Origin: Thermoplasmata archaeon
GTDB lineage: Archaea; Thermoplasmatota; Thermoplasmata; Thermoplasmatales; Thermoplasmataceae
Length of the DNA: 15,909 nt
Assembly (NCBI GenBank): GCA_021835265.1
Contig: JAKBQK010000583.1
Span: forward strand, 1-15,909
Direction: 5' to 3'
The position numbers and the translations under genes are program-made. The notes beneath the pieces were generated by a model. It did not search any database and was not told the origin of the DNA. It saw nothing but the letters and a program-made list of their open reading frames with translations. Shown in pieces: positions 1-7,652 of this stretch (the first letter of the stretch is position 1; each line of letters opens with the position of its first letter).

Positions 1-290
1 GCTGTACTGCTTCACAAGGGAATATGAACCCTGGAATCCTTTCTTCTTCAGCTCCTCGTATATCCTCACTGCAGAGAGATTGTGCACATCAATCATCTCC
101 CTCATGAGAGGAATATACGTTTTGATCATGGATCCTGCAGGGATCCTTTGATATTGTGGCAACTTTCCTGATCTGAGATATTTCCTTACAGTTGTCCTGC
201 TTATCCCCAGTCTCCCCTTGAAATCTCACTGATGGAAAGCCCCTGATCCTTCATGCTCTTTATCATGTACCATCCCTCCTGTTCAAGCAA
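1..290 (-). pseudogene. istA: IS21-family transposase IstA, N-terminal part, frameshifted and cut by window edge
   Basis: Reading the minus strand from a possible TTG at 290 (or ATG at 266) gives LLEQEGWYMIKSMKDQGLSI followed by SEIS. This is the typical start of IS21 IstA, with the N-terminal helix-turn-helix. The frame then breaks near 219-222 and meets a stop at 203-201. In the next frame the protein resumes as LGISRTTVRKYLRSGK and runs open to the window edge, through PAGSMIKTYIPLMREMIDVH and AVRIYEELKKKGFQG. One missing base (TTTCAAGG instead of TTTCCAAGG) would explain the break. The DDE catalytic domain and the istB ATPase would lie to the left, outside the window. In the family, IstA is the DDE transposase that works with the AAA+ ATPase IstB. 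With this frameshift the copy should be inactive unless frameshifting rescues it. The family call rests on N-terminal motifs only. Confidence 0.72.
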
Positions 291-310
291 CCCGCTGCAC
301 CCAGACTCTG

Positions 311-394
311 CATGCGGTACTGGTTATTTTTCGATTGCCAAAACTGGATACTTATCGTTTGCCATAATTGGACAGAATTCACTTGCCATTTACA
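311..394. repeat. Terminal 24-bp-spaced repeats of the IS21-type element
   Basis: TTGCCAAAACTGGA (335-348), TTGCCATAATTGGA (359-372) and TTGCCATTTACA (383-394) start exactly 24 bp apart. A weaker copy sharing ACTGG lies one period earlier (311-323). They stand just upstream of the istA start. IS21-family elements are known to carry several internally repeated transposase-binding sites at each end, and to finish in 5'-TG/CA-3'. The CA at 393-394 is therefore a reasonable guess for the element's end. Confidence 0.65.
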
Positions 395-489
395 CTTTCC
401 AGTATTCCATCAATTTGATCATCAGTTACAGGCTTAAATTATTGTCAAGGGCAAAGATCTTTCGACTCACATATAGATAATGTGTTGTA

Positions 490-936
490 ATGGAAAGAAT
501 AATCGTGGATGGCATCAGGTACAATCTGCAGCAGATTGATGAAATACGCAGGAAGAAATATCGCTTGGATTATCCCTGGAAGGAGAGGGAATGGGGGACA
601 TATGAACAGGAATTCTCACAGAGGATCAAAACTGCAATGAAGGACCTTGAACCCTTGATTGATAAGGTCGTATCAACAATAAGGATTATTCATTGCCCAA
701 GGTATACACATTCAATGTCACTGCAACAGAGATTGAAACTTCTCATGATCAGGCAGCTTGTTTGGGAATCCAACAGGATGTTTGCAATCATGCTTGGCAT
801 ATTCTCCATGGTACTATGCATTGATGCATCATACAGGACTGTTGAAAGATTGTATTCGGATGAAGAGATTGCTCTGGCCGTACACAACCCCCATATGCTG
901 ATACTGAAAAAGAATGGAAAAACAGAATCAAGATAA
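490..936 (+). pseudogene. Truncated transposase-like ORF (148 aa)
   Basis: The 148-residue product is rich in charged residues. Its second half, around QQRLKLLMIRQLVWESNRM and then YRTVERLYSDEEIALAVHN, resembles the N-terminal region of long archaeal IS transposases that carry a YKTVERLYSDEE-like segment ahead of the DDE domain. No catalytic domain follows: the frame stops at 936 and a palindromic region begins within 15 bases. The base composition of 1-940 is richer in GC than the glycan locus to the right, in line with a separate origin. It sits beside the IS21 remnant, so this end of the window looks like a mobile-element scrapyard. I infer a 3'-truncated transposase. The family assignment comes from memory of the motif and is uncertain; a small host protein is the alternative. 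Confidence 0.45.
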
Positions 937-944
937 ATCATTAA

Positions 945-1406
945 TTACAATTCTGCGCCATTCTACACGGTATTGTGGCACAATTTATTCAATATGTGTA
1001 GATTATAGAATTGTGCTTCACATTCTGAATTCAGATAAACCATTTATAATATAAAATGATATTATGGCTCTCATTACTTCTGTTTAGTAACTTAGGATGC
1101 CATAAATCCAAATGTGGGGTATTTATTCAGAATCAAGATGAACGCGAAGAGATTCAGAGGAAAAACTTGAATCAAATAGTGAAATGAGAAACCTAGGAAG
1201 CGTGGAATACAGTAAGGTAAAATTAATTTACATATGAAAGTTTTTACAAGGTGCAAAAATAACAACATCTCATTTGCACTATTTGTGATCTAAATATACC
1301 TGCATTTGTACAAGAACATAGAATTCTTGGACATGCTATGGGTGGGAATGAGAGAAGAGCATATAATTTCGAAAGAAAGGCATGGAAAATTTAATATATT
1401 TCTTCA
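945..1406. other. Intergenic stretch with no confident gene
   Basis: Apart from the nested palindrome at its left end I see no gene here. One short plus-strand frame (1263-1394, 43 codons, no clear start) reads coding-like, containing RILGHAMGGNERRAYNF, and may be a decayed 3' end. I do not recognise it. No terminator-like T-run is evident on the minus strand after the glycosyltransferase gene that ends at 1407. Confidence 0.5.
947..1014. repeat. Nested inverted repeat (possible IS end or hairpin)
   Basis: The outer arms pair ACAATTCT (947-954) and TCTACAC (962-968) with GTGTAGA (996-1002) and AGAATTGT (1007-1014). Each arm is split by an unpaired stretch of seven or four bases. The loop holds a second palindrome, ATTGTG-G-CACAAT (972-984). 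It begins 10 bases after the truncated transposase ORF, so it may be what remains of that element's end, or two abutting ends. A transcription terminator is less likely because no T-run follows. Confidence 0.5.
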
Positions 1407-2543
1407 TTACATCTTACAAATAAAATTATTATACAAATCCAAAACCAGTTCCTCGTAAGATTTAAGTTTTAATTGCGAGTTAATGGAATACTCTTTTCTA
1501 AGTTCTTCGTTTTCCATAAGTATTTTTATGTTTTTAGCAAGGTCTTCATAATCCCCTGCATTAAACACCATTATTCCTAACTCTTCGTTATCTTCTCTGC
1601 ATGGAACATCAGAGGATATGACGGGTATTCCGGAAGCTATAGCTTCGTATTTCACTTGACCCGCACTTTCGAGGAACCGAGAAGGAAGACAAAATATACT
1701 CGCCTTTTCGTATAAATGAAGAAGTTGCTTTTCCTCCAAAAAACCAGTAAATTCTATGCTTTCCGATATTCCTAGAACCCTTATTTCTTCATTAATTTCA
1801 TTCATATATTCGGAATCTTCGATTGGCCCAGATAGAATCAATTTCCAATCTATAATTGATTTTGATACCTTTCCAAATGCTTTAATAAGAGTTAACTGAT
1901 CCTTCATTCTGGCGATCCTTGCAACACACAAAACAATCTTTTTTCTCTTTCCGTTGTCATATTTCCTAATAGACATAAAATTTGACGGGAATCCTATTGG
2001 AAATCGCACAATATTATCAGAACAGACAAGTGGGAGTTTCTTAGCTTTGTATACACCACAATATGTTTCAATAGTTACGAAGTCAAATATTCGCGAAGAG
2101 AATTCAAACAATGTGTTCAAAAGAGTTCTTTTTACAAATGATAAACCACTATAATCCAAATTCCAATCCGATTTTAATAAAAACTTTGGTCTATTTTTTT
2201 TAAATAATAACAATTTTGTCATAAAAATTAATGGTAATATTGTAAACAAATATGAACCAATGGGTGAAATCATAACAATTCTAGGTCTTTCTTTAAAAAT
2301 TATTTTAAAGGCTAAAATTGGCTCAAAAATCGATCTTATCAAATTATTGTTCAGCTTAATTGTTTCATAAACTTTAAACTCATCAAAATCTGCTAAGTCA
2401 AACTTACCACAGATTAGAGTGGATTGATTCCCTATTTTATTGAATGCTATTGGAAGTTGAATCCAAGGGGAACGTTTATGAAATTCATTCAAAGAAGACC
2501 CTGGTACATAAAGCAGGAATTTTTTATTAATAAAAATCACCAT
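1407..2543 (-). CDS. GT4 (GT-B fold) glycosyltransferase
   Basis: A 378-residue retaining glycosyltransferase of the GT4 type. It would transfer a sugar from a nucleotide donor to a growing glycan on the cytoplasmic side. The N-terminal acceptor domain begins with the beta-strand KFLLYVPGSS (residues 8-17). The C-terminal donor domain opens with VLCVARIARMKDQLTLIKAF (204-223), continues with EFTGFLEEKQLLHLY, and carries the E-x7-E motif in FLESAGQVKYEAIASGIPVI (E292 and E300). Length is normal for the family (about 350-400). The ATG at 2543 has no Shine-Dalgarno sequence, but a 30-codon ORF with a strong one overlaps the start, suggesting translational coupling. It is the last gene of the minus-strand glycan locus and appears to have its own promoter at the end of the FkbM gene. 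The fold is clear; the donor and acceptor are not predictable. Confidence 0.9.
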   Translation of the reverse strand: MVIFINKKFLLYVPGSSLNEFHKRSPWIQLPIAFNKIGNQSTLICGKFDLADFDEFKVYETIKLNNNLIRSIFEPILAFKIIFKERPRIVMISPIGSYLFTILPLIFMTKLLLFKKNRPKFLLKSDWNLDYSGLSFVKRTLLNTLFEFSSRIFDFVTIETYCGVYKAKKLPLVCSDNIVRFPIGFPSNFMSIRKYDNGKRKKIVLCVARIARMKDQLTLIKAFGKVSKSIIDWKLILSGPIEDSEYMNEINEEIRVLGISESIEFTGFLEEKQLLHLYEKASIFCLPSRFLESAGQVKYEAIASGIPVISSDVPCREDNEELGIMVFNAGDYEDLAKNIKILMENEELRKEYSINSQLKLKSYEELVLDLYNNFICKM

Positions 2544-2619
2544 AATTTGAAACAGAAATGTTCGTTGAAGAAACCCCCCAGATAGTTATTTCTAAACGCG
2601 TTGTGTTCTTCACCTTCAT
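2527..2619 (-). CDS. Short leader ORF (30 aa) overlapping the GT4 start
   Basis: An ATG at 2619 follows AGGAG (2630-2626) at a six-base distance, one of the best Shine-Dalgarno matches in the window. The frame encodes 30 residues beginning MKVKNTTRLEITIWGV and ends in two consecutive TAA codons. Its stop lies 16 bases inside the downstream GT4 gene, in another frame. I know no homologue. It may be a translated leader that feeds ribosomes to the GT4 start, or a fortuitous ORF. Confidence 0.35.
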   Translation of the reverse strand: MKVKNTTRLEITIWGVSSTNISVSNYGDFY

Positions 2620-2670
2620 TTTCTTCTCCTTACAAACCCTTCAATACTAATTTTTATCATCATCCATATT

Positions 2671-2684
2671 TTAATTTAATAAAT
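2671..2684 (-). promoter_or_regulatory. TATA-like box for the last GT4 gene
   Basis: On the minus strand this reads TTTATTAAATTAAA, an archaeal TATA-type element. A start site about 26 bases downstream (near 2650) would leave a leader of about 30 bases before the Shine-Dalgarno-bearing short ORF at 2619. It sits directly beyond the stop of the FkbM gene (2697), so the last GT4 gene can be transcribed independently. Confidence 0.45.
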
Positions 2685-2696
2685 ACTGCGATTTGA

Positions 2697-3632
2697 CTAA
2701 TCCTTTCTGGTAGCCCTAAGATGCCCATAATAAATATAACCATTGAGGTCGCGGCTTTTCATTCTGATTGGTTTGTCGTAAGTGATCAAAAAACCGCAAC
2801 TTTCTAGTTTTTCTTTGATGTTTTTATAGCCGTTATGGTACTCCATCTCAATGTAAGAGAACCTCCTGAGAACATTGCAATCCTCATCTAGTATAGCAGA
2901 GTATTCACAGCCTTCACAATCCATTTTTAGAACTATATCGTTAGATTCTCCTATTTGCTGCAATAAATTTTTAAGCTCAATAATCTCAACTAGAACACCA
3001 TTCTCTGATATGTGATTGAAGACGTTACTGGAATTGTTTGGAACAAACTTCGGATCCAAAAAAAGTTTATTCCTATGACCTATTCCTTTGTTAAACAATG
3101 TTATCTTTTCACTATAATTATTTCGACTGATATTTTCTTGTGCTTTTTCAAACGTGATTGGAAACGGTTCAAAAGCATATACATGCGTAGCTCCCATCAA
3201 AGCAAAATAAAGAGCTGAGTCACCTACTGCAGCACCTATATCAACGACTATACGATTCTTTATAGGTAACCAAGAATATTCTTCGTTGACAAATGCTCTG
3301 TAAATATCACCATTATTGGAAAGAATAAAGCTGATTTCATCGCCATTTTGACCTTCCTTGACAACTTCGTTTCCGCGATAGGAAACAGAATGAAGAAACT
3401 TAAAACGTTCTCTGAAGAGTTCATCTCTGTTTGCTATGAACAGGCGAAATCCATCACCTCTAATAAACAACCATGGAGGTGCAAAAAATGCAATCTTAAG
3501 CATAGATAAAAATGGCCTCTTCAAAAAAATTCTATTTTCTTTAATATCCCTTAATTTGAATAGGAAGAAAGAACGTAAAATTATAAAAAATTTGCTTTCG
3601 TAATAGTTTTGTTTCAATTTATTACTCTCCAT
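2697..3632 (-). CDS. FkbM-family SAM-dependent methyltransferase
   Basis: This 311-residue protein has the class I methyltransferase core of the FkbM family. The SAM-binding glycine loop is VVDIGAAVGDSALYFALMGA (residues 129-148), followed by the acidic strand end at FEP (E155). The family hallmark VLKMDCEGCEYSAI lies at about 234-247. FkbM enzymes O-methylate hydroxyls, commonly on sugars in glycan loci. The N-terminal ~120 residues are an extension without a recognised domain and include an aromatic, hydrophobic stretch (residues 44-56) that might touch the membrane. The start ATG (3632) directly follows the stop codon of the preceding small ORF with no spacing and no clear Shine-Dalgarno, so it is probably translated by coupling within the operon headed by the GT-C-like membrane protein. 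Likely role: O-methylation of a sugar in this glycan. The target position is unknown. Confidence 0.9.
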   Translation of the reverse strand: MESNKLKQNYYESKFFIILRSFFLFKLRDIKENRIFLKRPFLSMLKIAFFAPPWLFIRGDGFRLFIANRDELFRERFKFLHSVSYRGNEVVKEGQNGDEISFILSNNGDIYRAFVNEEYSWLPIKNRIVVDIGAAVGDSALYFALMGATHVYAFEPFPITFEKAQENISRNNYSEKITLFNKGIGHRNKLFLDPKFVPNNSSNVFNHISENGVLVEIIELKNLLQQIGESNDIVLKMDCEGCEYSAILDEDCNVLRRFSYIEMEYHNGYKNIKEKLESCGFLITYDKPIRMKSRDLNGYIYYGHLRATRKD

Positions 3633-3917
3633 TTAAATCAACGTTGAAGTATAAAAAGAAGATAAACTGCATTCTAAAGTATTTGTTCTTGTATGAAGAT
3701 CCATAATTGAAAATTTCCTTATCATCATATATTCATTCCTCATATGAGGAACATGCATATTTTGAAAATTTAAAACAAGATCATTTTTCAGGATTTTATT
3801 AAATTCATGCATTAAATCTTTCACATTAGTGTATTGCTTCAATAAGACTCTTAATAATACATGTATTTGTAATATTGCTGGCAATTTTTTAAATTCTCCA
3901 AAACTAAAATTTTTCAT
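3633..3917 (-). CDS. Small protein of unknown function (94 aa)
   Basis: I do not recognise this 94-residue protein. Its ATG lies one base after the stop of the GT-C-like gene, with AGGAGA about nine bases upstream, and its stop abuts the start of the FkbM methyltransferase. This tight packing and the good ribosome-binding site argue that it is translated. The N-terminal half (residues 1-50) looks helical and amphipathic, containing LPAILQIHVLLRVLLKQYTN and then VKDLMHEFNKILKND. The second half is rich in Met, Ser and Thr and is less protein-like. No signal peptide, membrane segment or catalytic motif is visible. It could be an accessory protein for one of its neighbours, or the remnant of a larger gene that still links two cistrons. 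Confidence 0.5.
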   Translation of the reverse strand: MKNFSFGEFKKLPAILQIHVLLRVLLKQYTNVKDLMHEFNKILKNDLVLNFQNMHVPHMRNEYMMIRKFSIMDLHTRTNTLECSLSSFYTSTLI

Positions 3918-3918
3918 A

Positions 3919-6813
3919 CTAGCGTCTCCTCTTATATATAACTCTAATCACATATGGGAATATAATAACCGTTGATAAAGATATTGTATAGGAGATTATT
4001 ATAGGATTCAAATCGTATACCAATATCTCTACACTCCCCCCACTTTTTAAGACAGTTAATGTCGTCCCTAAGGAATTGAATGCTGGCTTTAAAAATTTAT
4101 ATTGGTTGCTTGATGCAAATTTCTGATATGGCACTCTTAAAAAAATGTGATTTGCATTCTTCACTCCTGACAAAGACAAGCCAATCAAATTAGGTTTAAT
4201 GGTCGAATTAAGGGATATTAGTCCGTTTAATTTTGAATGAGCTGCATATAGTTCTTTTACCGAATACGAACTCATATTTGCGAAATCAACTATTGATATG
4301 TTTCTTGCAGAAATTATTTTATGTATAAATTTAAGTTCATGTGGATACCATAACTTGGGTTCAAAGCTAAAGGCCTCTAAACCGTTGTAATTTCCTATTA
4401 CATTTACTGAGAGCTTGTTTACGGAAAGTGATCTTGGTATAGTGACATTAATCCACTGAAATCCTGTTGTGTTAGAGTTTAAAGATGAGTTGTATGTGCT
4501 TATCTTGTCCAGAGTCATGTTTCCAGCTTTAATTTGGATAGAATTGCCTTGTATATCGCTTTCAAGTACTTTTAACCATAATTTATTCCCATAATCATAA
4601 TTATTGATAGGGATACTTATTGATGAATTACAATTTGCCTCTAGAAATTGAGATGGTTGAGCCACCTCGTTCACATACCAATTTGTAAGTTGCGAAAAAC
4701 TATTTTCCCAACCATCACTTTTATTATTTAGTTTGAATATACTGCTATAGTTTGGAGAATGCATAAGAATTAGATTCTCTAAACCATTATTGTTGAATTC
4801 AACTATGCTTGAAGTATTATTTAGAATGTTGGAGAGATTGTAATTCAAAGTATCTGAGAGGAACAATGGCGTAAAATTAAGAATATTAACCCCATCCGAT
4901 GCCATTGCATTAATGAGATTGTAATTACCTGCGAAAATAGTATAGCTTTTTACTTCTCCTATTAACGAAAAATTATCGCTATATGAGTAAACCGAGTAAT
5001 TCTTTGCATTTCTTATTTCCATTATGTTCATCTGTTTTTCCAGTAAACTGGAAGAATTAACGTTTAAGGTTAATTTAGTCATATAATTTGGATAAAAATC
5101 AGCTGAATTAGTGTTATATAGATTCACCATGTATTTGTATCCTACGCTTGCCATTATCTCAGGAAAATAATGAGTGGAATTAGAGTAAAACTCATAATAA
5201 GCCCAATTGAAAAAATTATATGATGGGAGGGGCTCTGAAATATATCCCGGAATCGCGGGAGTCCTAACGGGTATATCATACATTAATGGATTTGTTAATG
5301 GAAATTCACTTAAGTTGTTATAAAATATGTAATTTGATGGGTTTAAAAAACCAACTCCATAATATGAGTTGTTATTCAGTTTCGTCAGATACCCAGAGAG
5401 GTTCTCATAGTCATTAGGAATGTAACTAGTGTGAATACCATTACTTCCATAGTATCCCTGCGTGGTCACTGGAACAACTATTACAAACAAAATTGAGACG
5501 GTAAAAATGGTAAATGCCACTTTTCGATATTGAAATATTTTATATATCTCATTCTTATATTTTTGGAATCTAACGTTATCCGGCTTCTTGTTTACTAAAA
5601 TCAAATCTAACACAAGACCAAATAATAGTGATAATAAAATTGTGCTAACAGTCCAAGTTATGATATAGGGATAGTTTAGGAGTTGAAACCCTGGAAGATT
5701 CTTATAGGCCCAAATTAAAATAGTACCGATAGGGCTCTTTGTTCCGGATGCAATAAGGTCAGATGTGATAGTTAATATGGAGATTATTATTGCTTTCCCA
5801 TTCAAATAAATAAACCCAACTATTAGAGAGAATATTATAATTGCAAACTCAGTATACTGCCAAGGGAGAAATAGTATCCCGAATGTGCCATGTACAGAAG
5901 TCCAAGCAATGTTTGGTGGATAGGATTCTAGCGAAAGGGTTTTTATTATTCCAATACTATTATTTAAATAAACAGTTAAGGGCAGTCCAAGTGGTGATGA
6001 TGGAGAAAGGGAAAATGTTGGAAATAATAAACCATAAATTAAGGGAAGCGAGATCGGAATTATAAATAGATACATTGCAAAAAATTTCAAGGTTTGCCTA
6101 AAGATATTCCAGTGATATTTTGAACTGAATACATATATAGAGAATAGACCAAAAATAAGAAATTCTACAAGTCCTGTGTAAAATATATCATTAAATCCAC
6201 AGCTGAGAAAAAGTAGAAGCAGGGAACCAGAGAATATATAATATCTATTTCCTCCAGTTTTGTAAAATTGAACGAGTAATGCAACGGAGAGAATAAAGAA
6301 AGATTCAAAGACAAAGTACCAAAAATCACCTTGAGCAAATAACTCGAGTGAAAAAGGTCCATAAGTAAAAAATGTCGCGGAAATATACCTTGCTACAATT
6401 TTGTTCGTCAATTGTGATACGAAAAAATAAAAGGACATAGACAACATAATTACTGAAAAAAAGACAAGAACTTTTACTGAAAAACCTGCGTTTATTGCAT
6501 TGGAAAAATAATATAAAATGTGTGCAATTATATAAAATTCGATATTCATGGGAGGAATTATTTCAATAAATCCATTATTTTGATAAGGGTTAAATAGTGG
6601 AAAAACAGATTCAATATAACTTTTACTATCATATATACTCAACATATTTCCAAAGTCAAAATAACCATTCATTTGAAAGAAAAGTTTGTGAAAAACGAGA
6701 AGTGCCGCAATAGAAAAAAATGTTATTGGGTATAAAATCTTTGAGTATTGTGAATATTTTATTGATATGAAACTGTGAATTTTTGATAGCAATCTTAGTT
6801 TCCAATTAGCCAT
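3919..6813 (-). CDS. Large GT-C-like membrane glycosyltransferase with extracytoplasmic domain (964 aa)
   Basis: Residues 1-20 are cytoplasmic and basic. About 11-13 hydrophobic segments follow between residues 27 and 451. The first outer loop (47-90) holds acidic residues (D53, D62) in DFGNMLSIYDSKSYIES and then NPYQNNGF, the place where GT-C enzymes carry catalytic carboxylates. Residues ~452-935 form one large outer domain rich in Asn, Ser and Tyr with about 21 N-x-S/T sequons. A last membrane helix (~938-958) ends in KRRR, placing the C-terminus inside. This layout resembles arabinofuranosyltransferase AftD and YfhO-like proteins, which use polyprenyl-phosphate sugars outside the membrane; sequence similarity could not be tested. 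The ATG follows a strong Shine-Dalgarno (GGAGG, ten bases upstream) and a TATA box. It heads an operon with the 94-residue protein and FkbM. Topology is well supported, the enzymatic role is inferred. Confidence 0.7.
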   Translation of the reverse strand: MANWKLRLLSKIHSFISIKYSQYSKILYPITFFSIAALLVFHKLFFQMNGYFDFGNMLSIYDSKSYIESVFPLFNPYQNNGFIEIIPPMNIEFYIIAHILYYFSNAINAGFSVKVLVFFSVIMLSMSFYFFVSQLTNKIVARYISATFFTYGPFSLELFAQGDFWYFVFESFFILSVALLVQFYKTGGNRYYIFSGSLLLLFLSCGFNDIFYTGLVEFLIFGLFSIYVFSSKYHWNIFRQTLKFFAMYLFIIPISLPLIYGLLFPTFSLSPSSPLGLPLTVYLNNSIGIIKTLSLESYPPNIAWTSVHGTFGILFLPWQYTEFAIIIFSLIVGFIYLNGKAIIISILTITSDLIASGTKSPIGTILIWAYKNLPGFQLLNYPYIITWTVSTILLSLLFGLVLDLILVNKKPDNVRFQKYKNEIYKIFQYRKVAFTIFTVSILFVIVVPVTTQGYYGSNGIHTSYIPNDYENLSGYLTKLNNNSYYGVGFLNPSNYIFYNNLSEFPLTNPLMYDIPVRTPAIPGYISEPLPSYNFFNWAYYEFYSNSTHYFPEIMASVGYKYMVNLYNTNSADFYPNYMTKLTLNVNSSSLLEKQMNIMEIRNAKNYSVYSYSDNFSLIGEVKSYTIFAGNYNLINAMASDGVNILNFTPLFLSDTLNYNLSNILNNTSSIVEFNNNGLENLILMHSPNYSSIFKLNNKSDGWENSFSQLTNWYVNEVAQPSQFLEANCNSSISIPINNYDYGNKLWLKVLESDIQGNSIQIKAGNMTLDKISTYNSSLNSNTTGFQWINVTIPRSLSVNKLSVNVIGNYNGLEAFSFEPKLWYPHELKFIHKIISARNISIVDFANMSSYSVKELYAAHSKLNGLISLNSTIKPNLIGLSLSGVKNANHIFLRVPYQKFASSNQYKFLKPAFNSLGTTLTVLKSGGSVEILVYDLNPIIISYTISLSTVIIFPYVIRVIYKRRR

Positions 6814-6892
6814 ATGCTTTTAACCTCCTTTCTCCACTTTCTGTATCTTTCATCCAATGTTCGTTTCCTGAATCTTCATCACTTCCACGTTT

Positions 6893-6901
6893 TTATTTAA
6901 A
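6893..6901 (-). promoter_or_regulatory. TATA box and leader for the GT-C-like operon
   Basis: The minus strand reads TTTAAATAA here. Transcription would begin near 6870 and give a leader of about 55 bases. That leader contains AAAGGAGGT just before the ATG at 6813. Having both a leader and a full Shine-Dalgarno contrasts with the leaderless look of several other genes in the window. Confidence 0.55.
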
Positions 6902-7630
6902 TTCATCTTGGAAAGAAACATATGTTTTTCTTATAGTTCCCATGTAACTTATATCTGCCTCCAATTGACTATTCATATCATCAAGGTTAATAAGTCCGTT
7001 TATTTCTATCATACTTTTTTGTATGAGAAAGCATGCTCAAGTGATCTCATCAACCACCGAGTGATCTTTGCATATATGCTTGTAATAAAGAAGCGGTATA
7101 ATACCCACGCTCTTCTGTATATCCAAGTTGTGCTTTCCTTCGCTATTATAAGCATAATTTTTTTTATAATTTCATTGTACCATGATCGTTTCTTTTCAAC
7201 ACTATTGAATCTTTTGTAATATATAAAAATCTTGTAATATTCCTTTCTGCTGAAATACTTAAAAGAAACACTCTTTTTTTGAGAGTGGTTATCACAAATA
7301 TCGTCTACTCCACGGTGGGATGTGTTTCAATTCATTGATCTCTTTCTTGCAGTTATTATTATTGTGTGATTGGAATAATCCATTTTTGCAGGATTCTATA
7401 AAGATTTCTTTCAACCCGTGTATTGGTGCAATAGTTACATTCCTCTCTTCGTAAGTTTTCAACTAGATTTGTTACTGCAAAAGATTCAACCAGAATTGGG
7501 ATTTCTGTTTTATAGTGAATTTTCCAAACATCTCAATATCTTGTCTTATAAAATGAGCCTGAATTTCAAACGCACCCTATGCACTCCTCTCAATATGTTT
7601 TTGTGTTTGTACTTCCTATTATAACTGTTC
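6902..7630. other. Long AT-rich intergenic gap without a recognised gene
   Basis: Roughly 0.75 kb separates the gmd-fcl operon from the GT-C-like operon. Frames of 68-103 codons occur but have no ribosome-binding signal, no recognisable motif and poor protein-like composition. No tRNA, CRISPR repeat or strong palindrome was found. For a compact archaeal chromosome this is a large gap and may be a decayed gene. Confidence 0.5.
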
Positions 7631-7639
7631 AAAAAAAAA
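7631..7639 (-). terminator. Oligo-T terminator after the gmd-fcl operon
   Basis: Nine T residues in a row on the minus strand, 14 bases past the stop of the last gene of the operon. Archaeal RNA polymerase terminates at such oligo-T runs without needing a hairpin. Confidence 0.55.
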
Positions 7640-7652
7640 GGTGAGTATATCA

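Noticed and set aside
331..394. CRISPR array
   Set aside because: The 24-bp-spaced repeats are only about 12-14 bp long with roughly 10-bp gaps, too short for repeat-spacer units, and they fit IS21 terminal repeats.
690..941. Minus-strand ORF of 83 codons
   Set aside because: It lies antisense to the transposase-like ORF, has no protein motif and is a shadow of the plus-strand frame.
5841..6065. Plus-strand ORF of 74 codons inside the GT-C-like gene
   Set aside because: It is antisense to a well-supported membrane protein and has no recognisable domain.
7018..7075. Short direct repeat AGTGATCT in the gap
   Set aside because: Only eight bases, two copies and no regular spacing or context; expected by chance in this composition.
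7418..7624. Plus-strand ORF of 68 codons in the long gap
   Set aside because: It is Leu/Phe/Ser-rich, as AT-rich noncoding DNA often translates. It has no ribosome-binding site, and its end abuts the oligo-T terminator of the opposing operon.
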